Below, in pieces: positions 38,967 to 46,863 of a stretch of 64,000 nt of DNA; position 1 is the first letter of the stretch; each line of letters begins with the position of its first letter. The DNA comes from an uncultured bacterium (GTDB lineage: Bacteria; Gemmatimonadota; Gemmatimonadetes; Longimicrobiales; RSA9): positions 1 through 64,000 of the forward strand of contig CALBZE010000068.1 in the NCBI GenBank assembly GCA_937889645.1, in the 5' to 3' direction. The translations under genes were made by a program, and so were the position numbers. A model generated the notes under the pieces. That model worked only from the letters and a program-made list of their open reading frames with translations. It was not told the origin of the DNA and ran no database searches.

Positions 38967-40727
38967 TCAGGGCATGAGGATCCGCTCTTTCAAGCAGTGT
39001 TCGTCCGGGACGACCCGATAGAAAGCCGGGATCGGCCTGTCGCCAACGCCACCCGCGTACACCAGGACACCGGGACAGCGCTCCATGATCGTGGCGATAT
39101 CCCGAGCGATTGGTTGCGACAGGTTTCCCAATGTCACGATCGAAACGCCGTCTTCGAGAATCCGGCGGGCGAGGAATTCGCCGGGGGTGCGGAATGTGTA
39201 CTGCGCGATGTCGTTCCCCCCGACCATCGAGCCGACGGCTCGTAACCCCGTGTGGAGGTAGATGCCCGCCGGGAATTCCGTGAGCACCCGGTCCGTTGGC
39301 CGGGCGTTGGCGACGAGCCAACGAGACACCGATTCGATGTACCGGCTGTTCGTCACGCCCGCGAACGTCGCACTGAACCCGGCGGGAGGCGCACCGGTCT
39401 CGGCGCCATGGAGCGCCTCGCGTCTGACCTCGACCTGTCGCAACGCCAACACGCCCGCGAGCGTCGCGAGGGCGAAGCCGGCAAGTGTGCGGGTACGGCG
39501 TGGAAGCCTTCGAGCGCCGGCATCCACGCCGGCAGCGGCCGCGAGTCCGAGCACCGGGAGGACGCCCAAGGCCAGGCGGTCCTGCGTGAACGGCCAACAC
39601 GCGACGACCGCCGCCATTGGGAGGATCGTGGCGGCCAACGTCGGAGCGCGGCGCCGAGTCGTCCACACCCCCGCAGCCGTCGCCGCTACGAAGGCGAGAA
39701 CGAGAATCGTGCCGAACGCTTCCGATCCGCTCGCGTAACGAGCGAATGCACCGGCGTAGTCGACAATGTTTCCGCCAACGCGTTCGATCGCGCCGAGAAC
39801 CGAAAGCGAATCGTCCTGCGACCGGACCCAATCCAGATACGAAAGCTCGTCCGGATGGCTCGACACCGGTCCACGTGCCCGCAACGTCCGGTGGATCGCG
39901 CCCCACGCGATCAGCGGAACCACTCCCGCCGCGGCACATATGAGCCACGCTCGCACCCCTCTGCGCTCAATGGCAAGAAGGGCGAGAACCGCGGCGATGA
40001 GCACCACTCCCTGGACACGGAACAGGCTGGTGGCCGCGAGCAAGAGCCCGAGAACGAGAGCGGCACGCCACCGGTCCGGCGCCGTCTCTTGCCTGGCGAA
40101 CCAGGAATAGGCGGCGAGAACGCCGAACCAGCCGAGCAGGACGTACGGTTCGCTCAGGATCAGGCTGTTGTAGTGGAGCGCGGTTTCGAGGAAGAACGGT
40201 CCGAGCCCGAGGACCGCGAGAGGCAACGCCGCCACGTTCAACACCGTGCGCCCGTACCACCAGGACAGCGCGGCGGCCCCCGCGACGGCGAGGAGATTGG
40301 CCGCTTGGGCGAGGACTACGACAACCGGGAGAGTCCCGCCGATCGACCACAACAACGCCAGAAGGCCCGGCAACCCCGGCGGATACTTCGTGTGGACGGG
40401 ACTCCCCGGAAGGTGGATCGAACGATATCCCTCACCTTCGGCAATCGCCTTCCCCAGCGCGACGTATACGCCATCGTCGTTGAACGAACCCACGAGGAGG
40501 AGATCCGATGTGCCGAAGAGGAGCAATCCAATCGAGACCAGCAACGCCGCGCCCGCGGATTCGAGTAGAAGGCGGCGGCCGCGGAGGACCTCCGGCCGGT
40601 CGGCGGCACCTGTGTTGGGAGTGGCCCGGCCCTTGGTTCTCGAAAGCACGACCTCCCGTGGCAGGTCGGACTCGAGTTCCTTGACGCCACGGGAGGTGGA
40701 TGCACCGCTCTTCGGAACGTGATCCAC
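38967..40727 (-). CDS. GT-C-type membrane glycosyltransferase next to a pilin gene
   Basis: This 586-residue multi-pass protein (roughly 10 or more helices) carries the GT-C acidic motif early (SFNDDGVYVALGKAI) and a later TKYPPGLPGLLALLW segment. This resembles ArnT/PMT-like enzymes that use lipid-linked sugars. The GTG start at 40727 is only 16 bases after the stop of the pilin gene, with no terminator between, so both share the pilin sigma-54 promoter. By analogy with pilA-tfpO/tfpW loci of Pseudomonas, glycosylation of pilin is a reasonable inference; the acceptor and sugar are unknown. Confidence 0.72.
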   Translation of the reverse strand: MDHVPKSGASTSRGVKELESDLPREVVLSRTKGRATPNTGAADRPEVLRGRRLLLESAGAALLVSIGLLLFGTSDLLLVGSFNDDGVYVALGKAIAEGEGYRSIHLPGSPVHTKYPPGLPGLLALLWSIGGTLPVVVVLAQAANLLAVAGAAALSWWYGRTVLNVAALPLAVLGLGPFFLETALHYNSLILSEPYVLLGWFGVLAAYSWFARQETAPDRWRAALVLGLLLAATSLFRVQGVVLIAAVLALLAIERRGVRAWLICAAAGVVPLIAWGAIHRTLRARGPVSSHPDELSYLDWVRSQDDSLSVLGAIERVGGNIVDYAGAFARYASGSEAFGTILVLAFVAATAAGVWTTRRRAPTLAATILPMAAVVACWPFTQDRLALGVLPVLGLAAAAGVDAGARRLPRRTRTLAGFALATLAGVLALRQVEVRREALHGAETGAPPAGFSATFAGVTNSRYIESVSRWLVANARPTDRVLTEFPAGIYLHTGLRAVGSMVGGNDIAQYTFRTPGEFLARRILEDGVSIVTLGNLSQPIARDIATIMERCPGVLVYAGGVGDRPIPAFYRVVPDEHCLKERILMP

Positions 40728-40743
40728 TCGACTACGGCGTCGC

Positions 40744-41151
40744 CTACGGGGTCATCTGGCACGCGACCGTACCAGCCTGCGTGGGTGCGCCGTGAGTGGT
40801 CGGAGCCGTAGCCTTCCCTAGATAAATGGCGCATCCCAGGGTCGAACCAAGGGCCTCATGCGTGGCGTAGGCGGACCACCCCATTTGCGATGCCTCGATC
40901 GTGGTCACCCACACGCCATCGCTCGAGACGAAGCCGAGGGCGGGATTCTCGTCGTCGGCGTACCTGTAGTGGTGGGCGTAATAAACCTCCTGCTGAGTAG
41001 CGAGGTTCTTCAGGTCCGACATCATCGCGGAGAAGTACGCCTTCTCCCTCGCGGAGTTGAACTTCGGGATCGCGATCGCGGCCAGGATGCCGATGATCAC
41101 AACCACGATCAGCAGCTCGATGAGCGTGAAACCCTTCCGGCTCGCGAGCAT
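40744..41151 (-). CDS. Type IV major pilin, copy 1
   Basis: This 135-residue prepilin has leader MLASRKG and mature FTLIELLIVVVIIGILAAIA with Glu5, a class IVa pilin. The helix continues KFNSAREKAYFSAMMSDLKN. Two cysteines in the C-terminal half (LGCAIYLG and TVACQ) probably form the D-loop disulfide. ATG 41151 is preceded by GGAG; the upstream extension of the frame is not coding. It is a close paralogue of copy 2, identical in most of the N-terminal half. A -24/-12 promoter lies about 70 bases upstream. Confidence 0.95.
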   Translation of the reverse strand: MLASRKGFTLIELLIVVVIIGILAAIAIPKFNSAREKAYFSAMMSDLKNLATQQEVYYAHHYRYADDENPALGFVSSDGVWVTTIEASQMGWSAYATHEALGSTLGCAIYLGKATAPTTHGAPTQAGTVACQMTP

Positions 41152-41217
41152 ACGGCGCTCCTTGCGAAAGTGGCAATGGGGAGGTCCGACGATTTGCTTG
41201 TCCGTCGTACTGAGAAA

Positions 41218-41233
41218 GGCAAGGCCCGTTCCA
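41218..41233 (-). promoter_or_regulatory. Sigma-54 promoter of pilin copy 1
   Basis: On the minus strand TGGAACG-GGCC-TTGCC matches TGGCACG-N4-TTGCW with exact spacing and intact GG and GC. Predicted transcription start is near 41208, 57 bases before the pilin ATG. Confidence 0.85.
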
Positions 41234-41450
41234 GAGCCACCCCCGGGGGCACCAGTGGCCGTACCCGACACGAGGACAATGAGTTACACGTTTAGGCCAG
41301 AATATATGTGGCCGTATGCCGATCACACCCGTGACGCATTCGGCAAGAGTTCGGGAATTCTACAACAGTCTCCTCAGGACGAAACGCAGCGTCCCAAGCG
41401 TGGGGGTGGCCCTGCCTACACGGCTGATCCGCTCCCAAGAGGTGGGACAA

Positions 41451-41488
41451 GAAAATCGGGAGCGGGACCGCACACGATCCCGCTCCCG
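41451..41488 (-). terminator. Rho-independent terminator of pilin copy 2
   Basis: A perfect 11-bp stem CGGGAGCGGGA / TCCCGCTCCCG with a 10-base loop is followed on the minus strand by ATTTTC. It lies 27 bases after the pilin stop, making copy 2 monocistronic. With the copy 1 promoter it accounts for the 363-base gap between the pilin genes. Confidence 0.9.
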
Positions 41489-41514
41489 CACAGTGGCTTC
41501 GAGGACGCCCCGAA

Positions 41515-41922
41515 TCAGCTCTCCTTACAAGCCACGACACCAGGCTGCGTTGGACTACCATGCGACGTAGGCGCCGAGATCTGGCCGAAGTAGATCGCGC
41601 ACCCGAGCGTGCCGTCGAGCGCCTCGTGAGTGGCCGTAGCCGACCAGCCCAGGTTGCTCGTATTCGGATCGATCGTCACGCGAACGCCCTCACTGTCGAC
41701 GAAACCGAGGGCATTCTTGTCGGTCGTGTACGTGTAATGGCCACTGCTGTAGTACACTTCCTGCTGCGTCGCGAGGTTCTTCAGGTCGGACTTCATCGCC
41801 GAGAAGTACGCCTTCTCCCTCGCGGAGTTGAACTTCGGGATCGCGATCGCGGCCAGGATGCCGATGATCACAACCACGATCAGAAGCTCGATGAGCGTGA
41901 AACCCTTCCGGTTCCTGAGCAT
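41515..41922 (-). CDS. Type IV major pilin, copy 2
   Basis: This 135-residue prepilin has leader MLRNRKG and mature FTLIELLIVVVIIGILAAIA. The helix KFNSAREKAYFSAMKSDLKN differs from copy 1 by one residue, while the C-terminal region (TDKNALGFVDSEGVRV, TSNLGWSATATHEALD) has diverged. The two C-terminal cysteines are conserved (LGCAIYFG, VVACK). AGGAG lies eight bases before ATG 41922. It has its own sigma-54 promoter and terminator, as expected for an abundant major pilin. Which copy forms the fibre cannot be decided from sequence. Confidence 0.95.
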   Translation of the reverse strand: MLRNRKGFTLIELLIVVVIIGILAAIAIPKFNSAREKAYFSAMKSDLKNLATQQEVYYSSGHYTYTTDKNALGFVDSEGVRVTIDPNTSNLGWSATATHEALDGTLGCAIYFGQISAPTSHGSPTQPGVVACKES

Positions 41923-41970
41923 ACGACGCTCCTGTGGATGAGTGTGGGTAAACCGAACGCCCTCGCATTG

Positions 41971-41986
41971 GGCAAGCCCCGTTCCC
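41971..41986 (-). promoter_or_regulatory. Sigma-54 promoter of pilin copy 2
   Basis: On the minus strand GGGAACG-GGGC-TTGCC keeps the -24 GG and -12 GC with exact spacing. Predicted start of transcription is near 41961, 39 bases before the ATG. A perfect palindrome lies 12 bases upstream of it. Confidence 0.82.
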
Positions 41987-41997
41987 AGTCTGCCATG

Positions 41998-42015
41998 CGA
42001 TGCGTGCACGCATCG
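41998..42015. promoter_or_regulatory. 18-bp perfect palindrome upstream of the pilin copy 2 promoter
   Basis: CGATGCGTGCACGCATCG is fully self-complementary and sits at about -37 to -54 from the predicted start. It could be an operator or a binding site for a dimeric regulator. Copy 1 has no equivalent. Confidence 0.5.
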
Positions 42016-42089
42016 TAAGTCGTGAAATCTTCGCGCCTTGATCTCCGTTCGGCCGCATTCCGAGCGAATCGGATCGCCCAGCGTGTGCA

Positions 42090-42118
42090 TTGCATCTTGC
42101 AACCGTGTTGCAGATTGC
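42090..42118. promoter_or_regulatory. Two TTGCANNTTGC direct repeats, candidate upstream activator site
   Basis: TTGCATCTTGC (42090-42100) and TTGCAGATTGC (42108-42118) are direct repeats 18 bases apart, about 130-157 bases upstream of the predicted pilin copy 2 start. That is the usual distance for enhancer sites of sigma-54 activators. A third copy of the 11-mer lies at 60200-60210 beside the pilS-like gene. Confidence 0.5.
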
Positions 42119-42179
42119 TTCGTCGAACGATGCCTAGCGGAAGGTCGCCGGCAGGCGGTCGTCGGTCGTTGGGCCAGGG

Positions 42180-44027
42180 TTAGTTGGCAGTACTACGGAT
42201 GGCGTCCAGCGTGAGGCGCGGCCACACTTGCGGCGGCGCGACATTGCGTGCGCTGTCCAGTGCAGCGGCCGCCTCTTCGAGGCGGTTCCGGTTCAGCTCG
42301 ATCTCGGCGAGGTGGCGCCATTGGGTCCAGTGCACGTTGGGCCGGGCGAGCCGCAAGCTTTGGTTGCGTGCAACGTACGCGGCATCCCAATCCCCAATCG
42401 CCGCGAGCGCCTGAGCTTGTTGATGGTAGAGGCCGCCGATGTTTCCGACGAAATCCTTTCGCCCGAGAAAGTGTTCAATGGCGCGAGTCGACGTCTCGAG
42501 GGCGTCTTGCATCCGCCCCTGATTGTAAAGTGCCTGGCTCAGGTAAACGAAAGGCTCGACGTAATCCGGCATCAACACGGCGACTTGCCGAAGCACCTGT
42601 TCACCCTCCACAGCCCGCCCATGCACCACGAGCGCAGCGGCGTACTCCATGAGCAAGTTGTAGTGCGATGGGTTGAGTTCGGCGGCGACGGCATAGTGGG
42701 CGAACGCCTCGTCGACACGCCCCTCGCGCATCAGGTTGCCGGCCAGCACCCACTGCACACGGAATGACTCGGGATGCGACGCGGCAAGGTCGGCGATGAC
42801 CGTTTCGGTGGATTTCCATACCGGATTGCGCGTCCACGTCCGGATGGAAAACGCTACGACGACAGCCGCAAATGCGACGATCCCTGCGGTCCTAAGCTGC
42901 CCAGGTCTGTGGGTGACCGCCTGGGCGAGTCCGGCCGCGAGCACGGCGATCGCGACGGAGGGAAGGTACAGGGTCCGCTCGGCGAGTAGGATCCCCACCG
43001 GGAAGATCAGATTCGACACGGGAAGGATCGTGATCGCGAACCAGAATATCGGTAGTGAGATCTGCCAGCGCCTCCAGGCGACCGCTCCGAGGAGCAGAAT
43101 CGCGATGCCGACGACCAATCCGAGCACGACCAGCGACTCGAAGCCATCAACCGGCATGATCACGCCGGGCGAGTAGTCCGCCACGAGATGGCGCGGATAG
43201 AAGAGGAGACGAACGTATTCGGGCCAAATGCGGATCGCATTGGCGATGCGCGTAATGGCATCTGCATCCACCAGCATCGGCGCCACGTCCCCACCGTGGA
43301 TGTCCCCGAGGACCGCTCGACGGATGCCCAGATAGACAATCACGGCGCCAGCACATGCGGCGAACACGGCGCGCTCGTTCCATACTCGACGGAGGAATCC
43401 ATCCGAATCCGAGCTCCGGAGGCCCTCCAGGAGCAGCAAGATGATCGGCAATGTGATTCCGATCTCCTTCGAGCCGAGCGAGAGGAAGTAGCAGAGTGCG
43501 ATCCCCGCCACGCGAACGGGCGCGTGCAGTTCGCGGCGTAGAAAGAGCAAGCAAGCGACGAGGAAAAAGGTCGTCGAGAGGACCTCGGCTCGGCCCACAA
43601 CGTTGGCGACCGCTTCGGTGTGGACGGGATGGGCTGCGAAGACTACCGCGCCGACCACACCGGCCCTGGGTGAGAATCCAACGTGAAGGAGTAGCAGGAG
43701 CACGAGAACGGTGGCCGCGCCATGGAGAATCACGTTGACGGCGTGGAAGCCCCAGGGCGCCCCATCCCACAGTTCCCAATCCAACGCGTACGTCGCAACG
43801 GCCACCGGTCGGTACAGGGCCATACGCGCCGCGCTGGAGGGCCAGTAGGGCGAGGTGACCGCCTCGGTCAGGCGTTCGATCCCGTGTACGCGTTCGTTGC
43901 CTGCGATGATCCACTCGTCGTCGAGCGCGAAGCCGTTGCGGACGGAGTTGGCGTACACGCCGACGGCGAGCGCGAACACGACGAGACCCAGGAGCGCAAC
44001 CGTGCGCGCGGAGGTCGATGCGTTCAT
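42180..44027 (-). CDS. TMTC-like GT-C glycosyltransferase with C-terminal TPR repeats
   Basis: This 615-residue protein has about 11 membrane helices (1-400), then tetratricopeptide repeats (about 420-600). The membrane part carries FALDDEWIIAGNERVHG, AAHPVHTEAVANVVGRAE, LGSKEIGITLP and AERTLYLPSV, the pattern of bacterial relatives of eukaryotic TMTC O-mannosyltransferases. TPR units include EAFAHYAVAAELNPSHYNLL. The start ATG 44027 overlaps the upstream stop (ATGA). It is the last gene of the glycan run and lies beside the pilin genes. An O-glycosyltransferase acting on exported protein is inference. Confidence 0.75.
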   Translation of the reverse strand: MNASTSARTVALLGLVVFALAVGVYANSVRNGFALDDEWIIAGNERVHGIERLTEAVTSPYWPSSAARMALYRPVAVATYALDWELWDGAPWGFHAVNVILHGAATVLVLLLLLHVGFSPRAGVVGAVVFAAHPVHTEAVANVVGRAEVLSTTFFLVACLLFLRRELHAPVRVAGIALCYFLSLGSKEIGITLPIILLLLEGLRSSDSDGFLRRVWNERAVFAACAGAVIVYLGIRRAVLGDIHGGDVAPMLVDADAITRIANAIRIWPEYVRLLFYPRHLVADYSPGVIMPVDGFESLVVLGLVVGIAILLLGAVAWRRWQISLPIFWFAITILPVSNLIFPVGILLAERTLYLPSVAIAVLAAGLAQAVTHRPGQLRTAGIVAFAAVVVAFSIRTWTRNPVWKSTETVIADLAASHPESFRVQWVLAGNLMREGRVDEAFAHYAVAAELNPSHYNLLMEYAAALVVHGRAVEGEQVLRQVAVLMPDYVEPFVYLSQALYNQGRMQDALETSTRAIEHFLGRKDFVGNIGGLYHQQAQALAAIGDWDAAYVARNQSLRLARPNVHWTQWRHLAEIELNRNRLEEAAAALDSARNVAPPQVWPRLTLDAIRSTAN

Positions 44028-45778
44028 TGGATAGCCCTCAACCACGCCGTCGCATGGTGCTCGTATATCCCGTCGACTTCCACGCGGTACTGGTCCGCTT
44101 CAGCGAAGTCGTCGGGGATGCGAATGATGAGGTGCTCGGCCGGAAGCGCATCCCGTGCGATCGGCGACGGATAGTACGACGACAGAACTATGTACCTGCA
44201 ATCGATGGCGTTCGCATAGCGGACGACCTCCCGAAATCCGGCGAGCGGGAGCACACGCCAGTCGCGGCGCGCGTGGATCGCGAACCCGGGGTGCCAGCTC
44301 ATGAGCGCCTCGCCTTCCGGCACGATCGCACGCAGCACGTCGCCAATTATTCGGTTCTCCGTGGCAACGATCTGGTGCGCGGAGTCGACCCGAGCTCCGA
44401 TGTACGCCCGCCTCGCGTCCGTCCCGAGGAGCAGCGCAATCGAGACGAAAACCAGCATCGCCGTGATGAATCCCCGACGCACGGGGAGTCGCCCACCGCG
44501 CCGATTGGCGAGGGTGCCCACGAGCCGTATTCCGCGCGCCGCGTAGTAGGCAAGCAACGGGGCGAGGTAGAGCTGGGTCCTGGGGTCAATGGCCACCACT
44601 ACGGCGATCAACGGGCTGGTTGCCGCCAAGGGTACGCAGGTCAGGACCTCATCGGTGGACAGCGGACGCCTGCCTATCGCACCCACGACTACGAACGGCC
44701 ACAAGTACCAGGGCGCGACGATGCCGAGTGCGCTCCCGTAGTACCTCAACGCGTTGACCCGACTCGGCGACGTACTCGACCACACCGGCGCATCCTTGGG
44801 TCCCTGGGTTTCCGTCACGGCCGTAGTGTCGCCGGTCGCCTCGACTGGATGGCGAACGTCCCGAGCCGGCTCGCGCGAGCGATCGGGGACACCCCAGTAG
44901 GCGTTGGCGAGACGTGTTCCGGACGCGTCGAGAGCGAAAAGTGATCGCACGTAATCGGCATGACGCCCCTCCCAGAGCATTCCGGATATGACACTCCCTT
45001 CACGCCGTGCGCTGGGCGAGCCCGTGTCGCTTTGAGGACTCGGAAGGGATACTTGGATGGCGCGTCCCGTGAGCGCCCAGCGACCGAGCGCTTCGTGCAG
45101 GTAGAGCCAGTACGGCGCCGAGACCACGACGAAAGCGAGACCGAATGCCGTGTACGCGGCAAGGCGGCGAGGCGATCGCTTCGCCAACGCCATAGCAACG
45201 AGGAGCAATCCGATGAACCCGAACGGCACGATAGCTTCCGGTCGCGCCAGGTAGGCGAGCGCGAACGTGCCTCCCGGGAGCAGCCAAGCCCTCCAGCTCC
45301 CTCGATGCAAAGCGCGAAGAACCAGCGCAATCCCAGAGTACAGGAAGAAATGAAAGATAGGCTCGGCCCCGACCCATAGGTCCCAGCCCACCCAGTACGG
45401 CGCAGCGAAGGGCGCGAGAGACGGCATGACTGCGACGAAGCCGCAGGTCAGCAGCCCCGTCCGGCGGCCGGCCAAGCGCGAAGCGATACTCCACACCGGT
45501 ATAACGAGCAGACCCGACGTCACCGCGGCCACGGCCCGCCCGGCCCAGACCGGAGAATCGATGACCCGATCCAGCGCACCCGCGAGGATCGGGAAGAGCG
45601 GCGAGAGTGCGACGTGGCGTAGCCCCGACAGGCTGAAGCCTTCGCCCGCCCACAGATTGCGCCCGAGCAGAAGGTACCAACCCTCGTCAAACGCGATGTA
45701 ATCGCCGCGGGCAACAAACATGGCGAAGCGGATCGCGATAGCGGCGATCGTGAGCGGCCACAGAGGATGTATTCTCAT
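44024..45778 (-). CDS. GT-C/ArnT-like membrane glycosyltransferase
   Basis: The 584-residue multi-pass protein has the early acidic motif YIAFDEGWYLLLGRNLW typical of GT39/ArnT-like enzymes, then about 10 helices and a soluble C-terminal part from about residue 450. ATG 45778 overlaps the upstream GT4 stop; the longer frame to 45874 has no homology. A loop near residues 270-350 (SLPSPQSDTGSPSARREG) is polar. The substrate is unknown. Confidence 0.7.
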   Translation of the reverse strand: MRIHPLWPLTIAAIAIRFAMFVARGDYIAFDEGWYLLLGRNLWAGEGFSLSGLRHVALSPLFPILAGALDRVIDSPVWAGRAVAAVTSGLLVIPVWSIASRLAGRRTGLLTCGFVAVMPSLAPFAAPYWVGWDLWVGAEPIFHFFLYSGIALVLRALHRGSWRAWLLPGGTFALAYLARPEAIVPFGFIGLLLVAMALAKRSPRRLAAYTAFGLAFVVVSAPYWLYLHEALGRWALTGRAIQVSLPSPQSDTGSPSARREGSVISGMLWEGRHADYVRSLFALDASGTRLANAYWGVPDRSREPARDVRHPVEATGDTTAVTETQGPKDAPVWSSTSPSRVNALRYYGSALGIVAPWYLWPFVVVGAIGRRPLSTDEVLTCVPLAATSPLIAVVVAIDPRTQLYLAPLLAYYAARGIRLVGTLANRRGGRLPVRRGFITAMLVFVSIALLLGTDARRAYIGARVDSAHQIVATENRIIGDVLRAIVPEGEALMSWHPGFAIHARRDWRVLPLAGFREVVRYANAIDCRYIVLSSYYPSPIARDALPAEHLIIRIPDDFAEADQYRVEVDGIYEHHATAWLRAIQ

Positions 45779-46863
45779 CGGGCTCTTCCGCGCCGAGCGA
45801 CAGACGTCAGGATGTTCTCCACCCGATCCCACCATTCCTCGAGCGAAAGGCTGGCGACGCGCCGAAGTCCCCACTCTCGGATCGATTTCCGGAGTTCGGT
45901 ATCATTACGGAGACGGTCGATCTGTTTGGCCAGGGCGTCGACATCGCCCAGAGGAAAAAAGAGCGCTGCTTCTCCCAAGACCTCCGGGTGTCCACCGTGG
46001 CGCGACGCAATCACCGGTCGCCCGACAGCCATCGATTCGAACGCGACCAAGGGACATGGTTCGTCGCGCGATGGGATGACAACGCAGTCCATCCTGGCAT
46101 ACCAGGCCACCACGTCGGACTGAAACCCCGCGAACTCGACACGGTCACCCACTCCGAGCTCGACGACGAGGTCTTCGACAACGTGTCGCTTCTTCCCGTC
46201 GCCGACTAGAAGCAGACGGACCCCGGGAACCTTGGCGATAGCGCGGACCAGGTCGTCGACTCGCTTGCGTGGTTCGAACTGGCCCACGTACCCGACTACG
46301 AATGTTCCGTCGGGATCTCTGGCCTCCAGAGGTGCAAAGCGACGGAACGGCGCGAACAACACCTCCATGCGCCCTCCCCCGCCGGGTACGCCCGCGAACG
46401 TCTGGGCGACAAACTCGGAGACAGCTACGGTGATGTCGGAGCCGAGCCGAACGAGCCACGCCGTCGGCACACCGGCCGGTCCTCGGAGATTGCGCTCATG
46501 CAGATGCCAGACGATCGGCAGACCGGCACAACGGGCCGCAAGCGCAGCGATCGGGTTGAAAAGCGAGTTCACCCAGACGACGTCGAACTCACCGCGTCGC
46601 ATGCCTGACCATAGACGGATGGTTGCCGGCAGCGCGCCAAGCAGATATCGAACTCCTTCACCGACAGTGCGCGGAAGACGAGGGCGGCGGCTGTGCCAAA
46701 CGGTCACGCCCTCGATTCGCATCGCTTCGTCCAGTGCCGGACCTTCGTGCGGAATCTCGACCACCACATCGTGTCCGCGGTCGCGCAGCCCTACGGCCAA
46801 CGTCAAGAGCACGCGCTCCGCACCATATGGGCCGGCGCCATGAGAGCTTAGGAGGATCTTCAT
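45775..46863 (-). CDS. GT4-family glycosyltransferase
   Basis: This 362-residue GT-B enzyme has the N-terminal donor/acceptor loop SSHGAGPYGAERVLLTLAVG. The GT4 core includes VVGYVGQFEPRKRVDDLVRA and the EX7E-type motif region IPSRDEPCPLVAFESMAVG. It overlaps the neighbouring genes on both sides by four bases. It probably adds one sugar in polysaccharide or lipid-linked glycan synthesis. The sugar cannot be read from the sequence. Confidence 0.88.
   Translation of the reverse strand: MKILLSSHGAGPYGAERVLLTLAVGLRDRGHDVVVEIPHEGPALDEAMRIEGVTVWHSRRPRLPRTVGEGVRYLLGALPATIRLWSGMRRGEFDVVWVNSLFNPIAALAARCAGLPIVWHLHERNLRGPAGVPTAWLVRLGSDITVAVSEFVAQTFAGVPGGGGRMEVLFAPFRRFAPLEARDPDGTFVVGYVGQFEPRKRVDDLVRAIAKVPGVRLLLVGDGKKRHVVEDLVVELGVGDRVEFAGFQSDVVAWYARMDCVVIPSRDEPCPLVAFESMAVGRPVIASRHGGHPEVLGEAALFFPLGDVDALAKQIDRLRNDTELRKSIREWGLRRVASLSLEEWWDRVENILTSVARRGRAR

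Noticed and set aside
40744..41922. Recent transposition or mobile-element origin of the pilin pair
   Set aside because: No terminal repeats, transposase or target duplications flank the copies; simple tandem duplication explains them.
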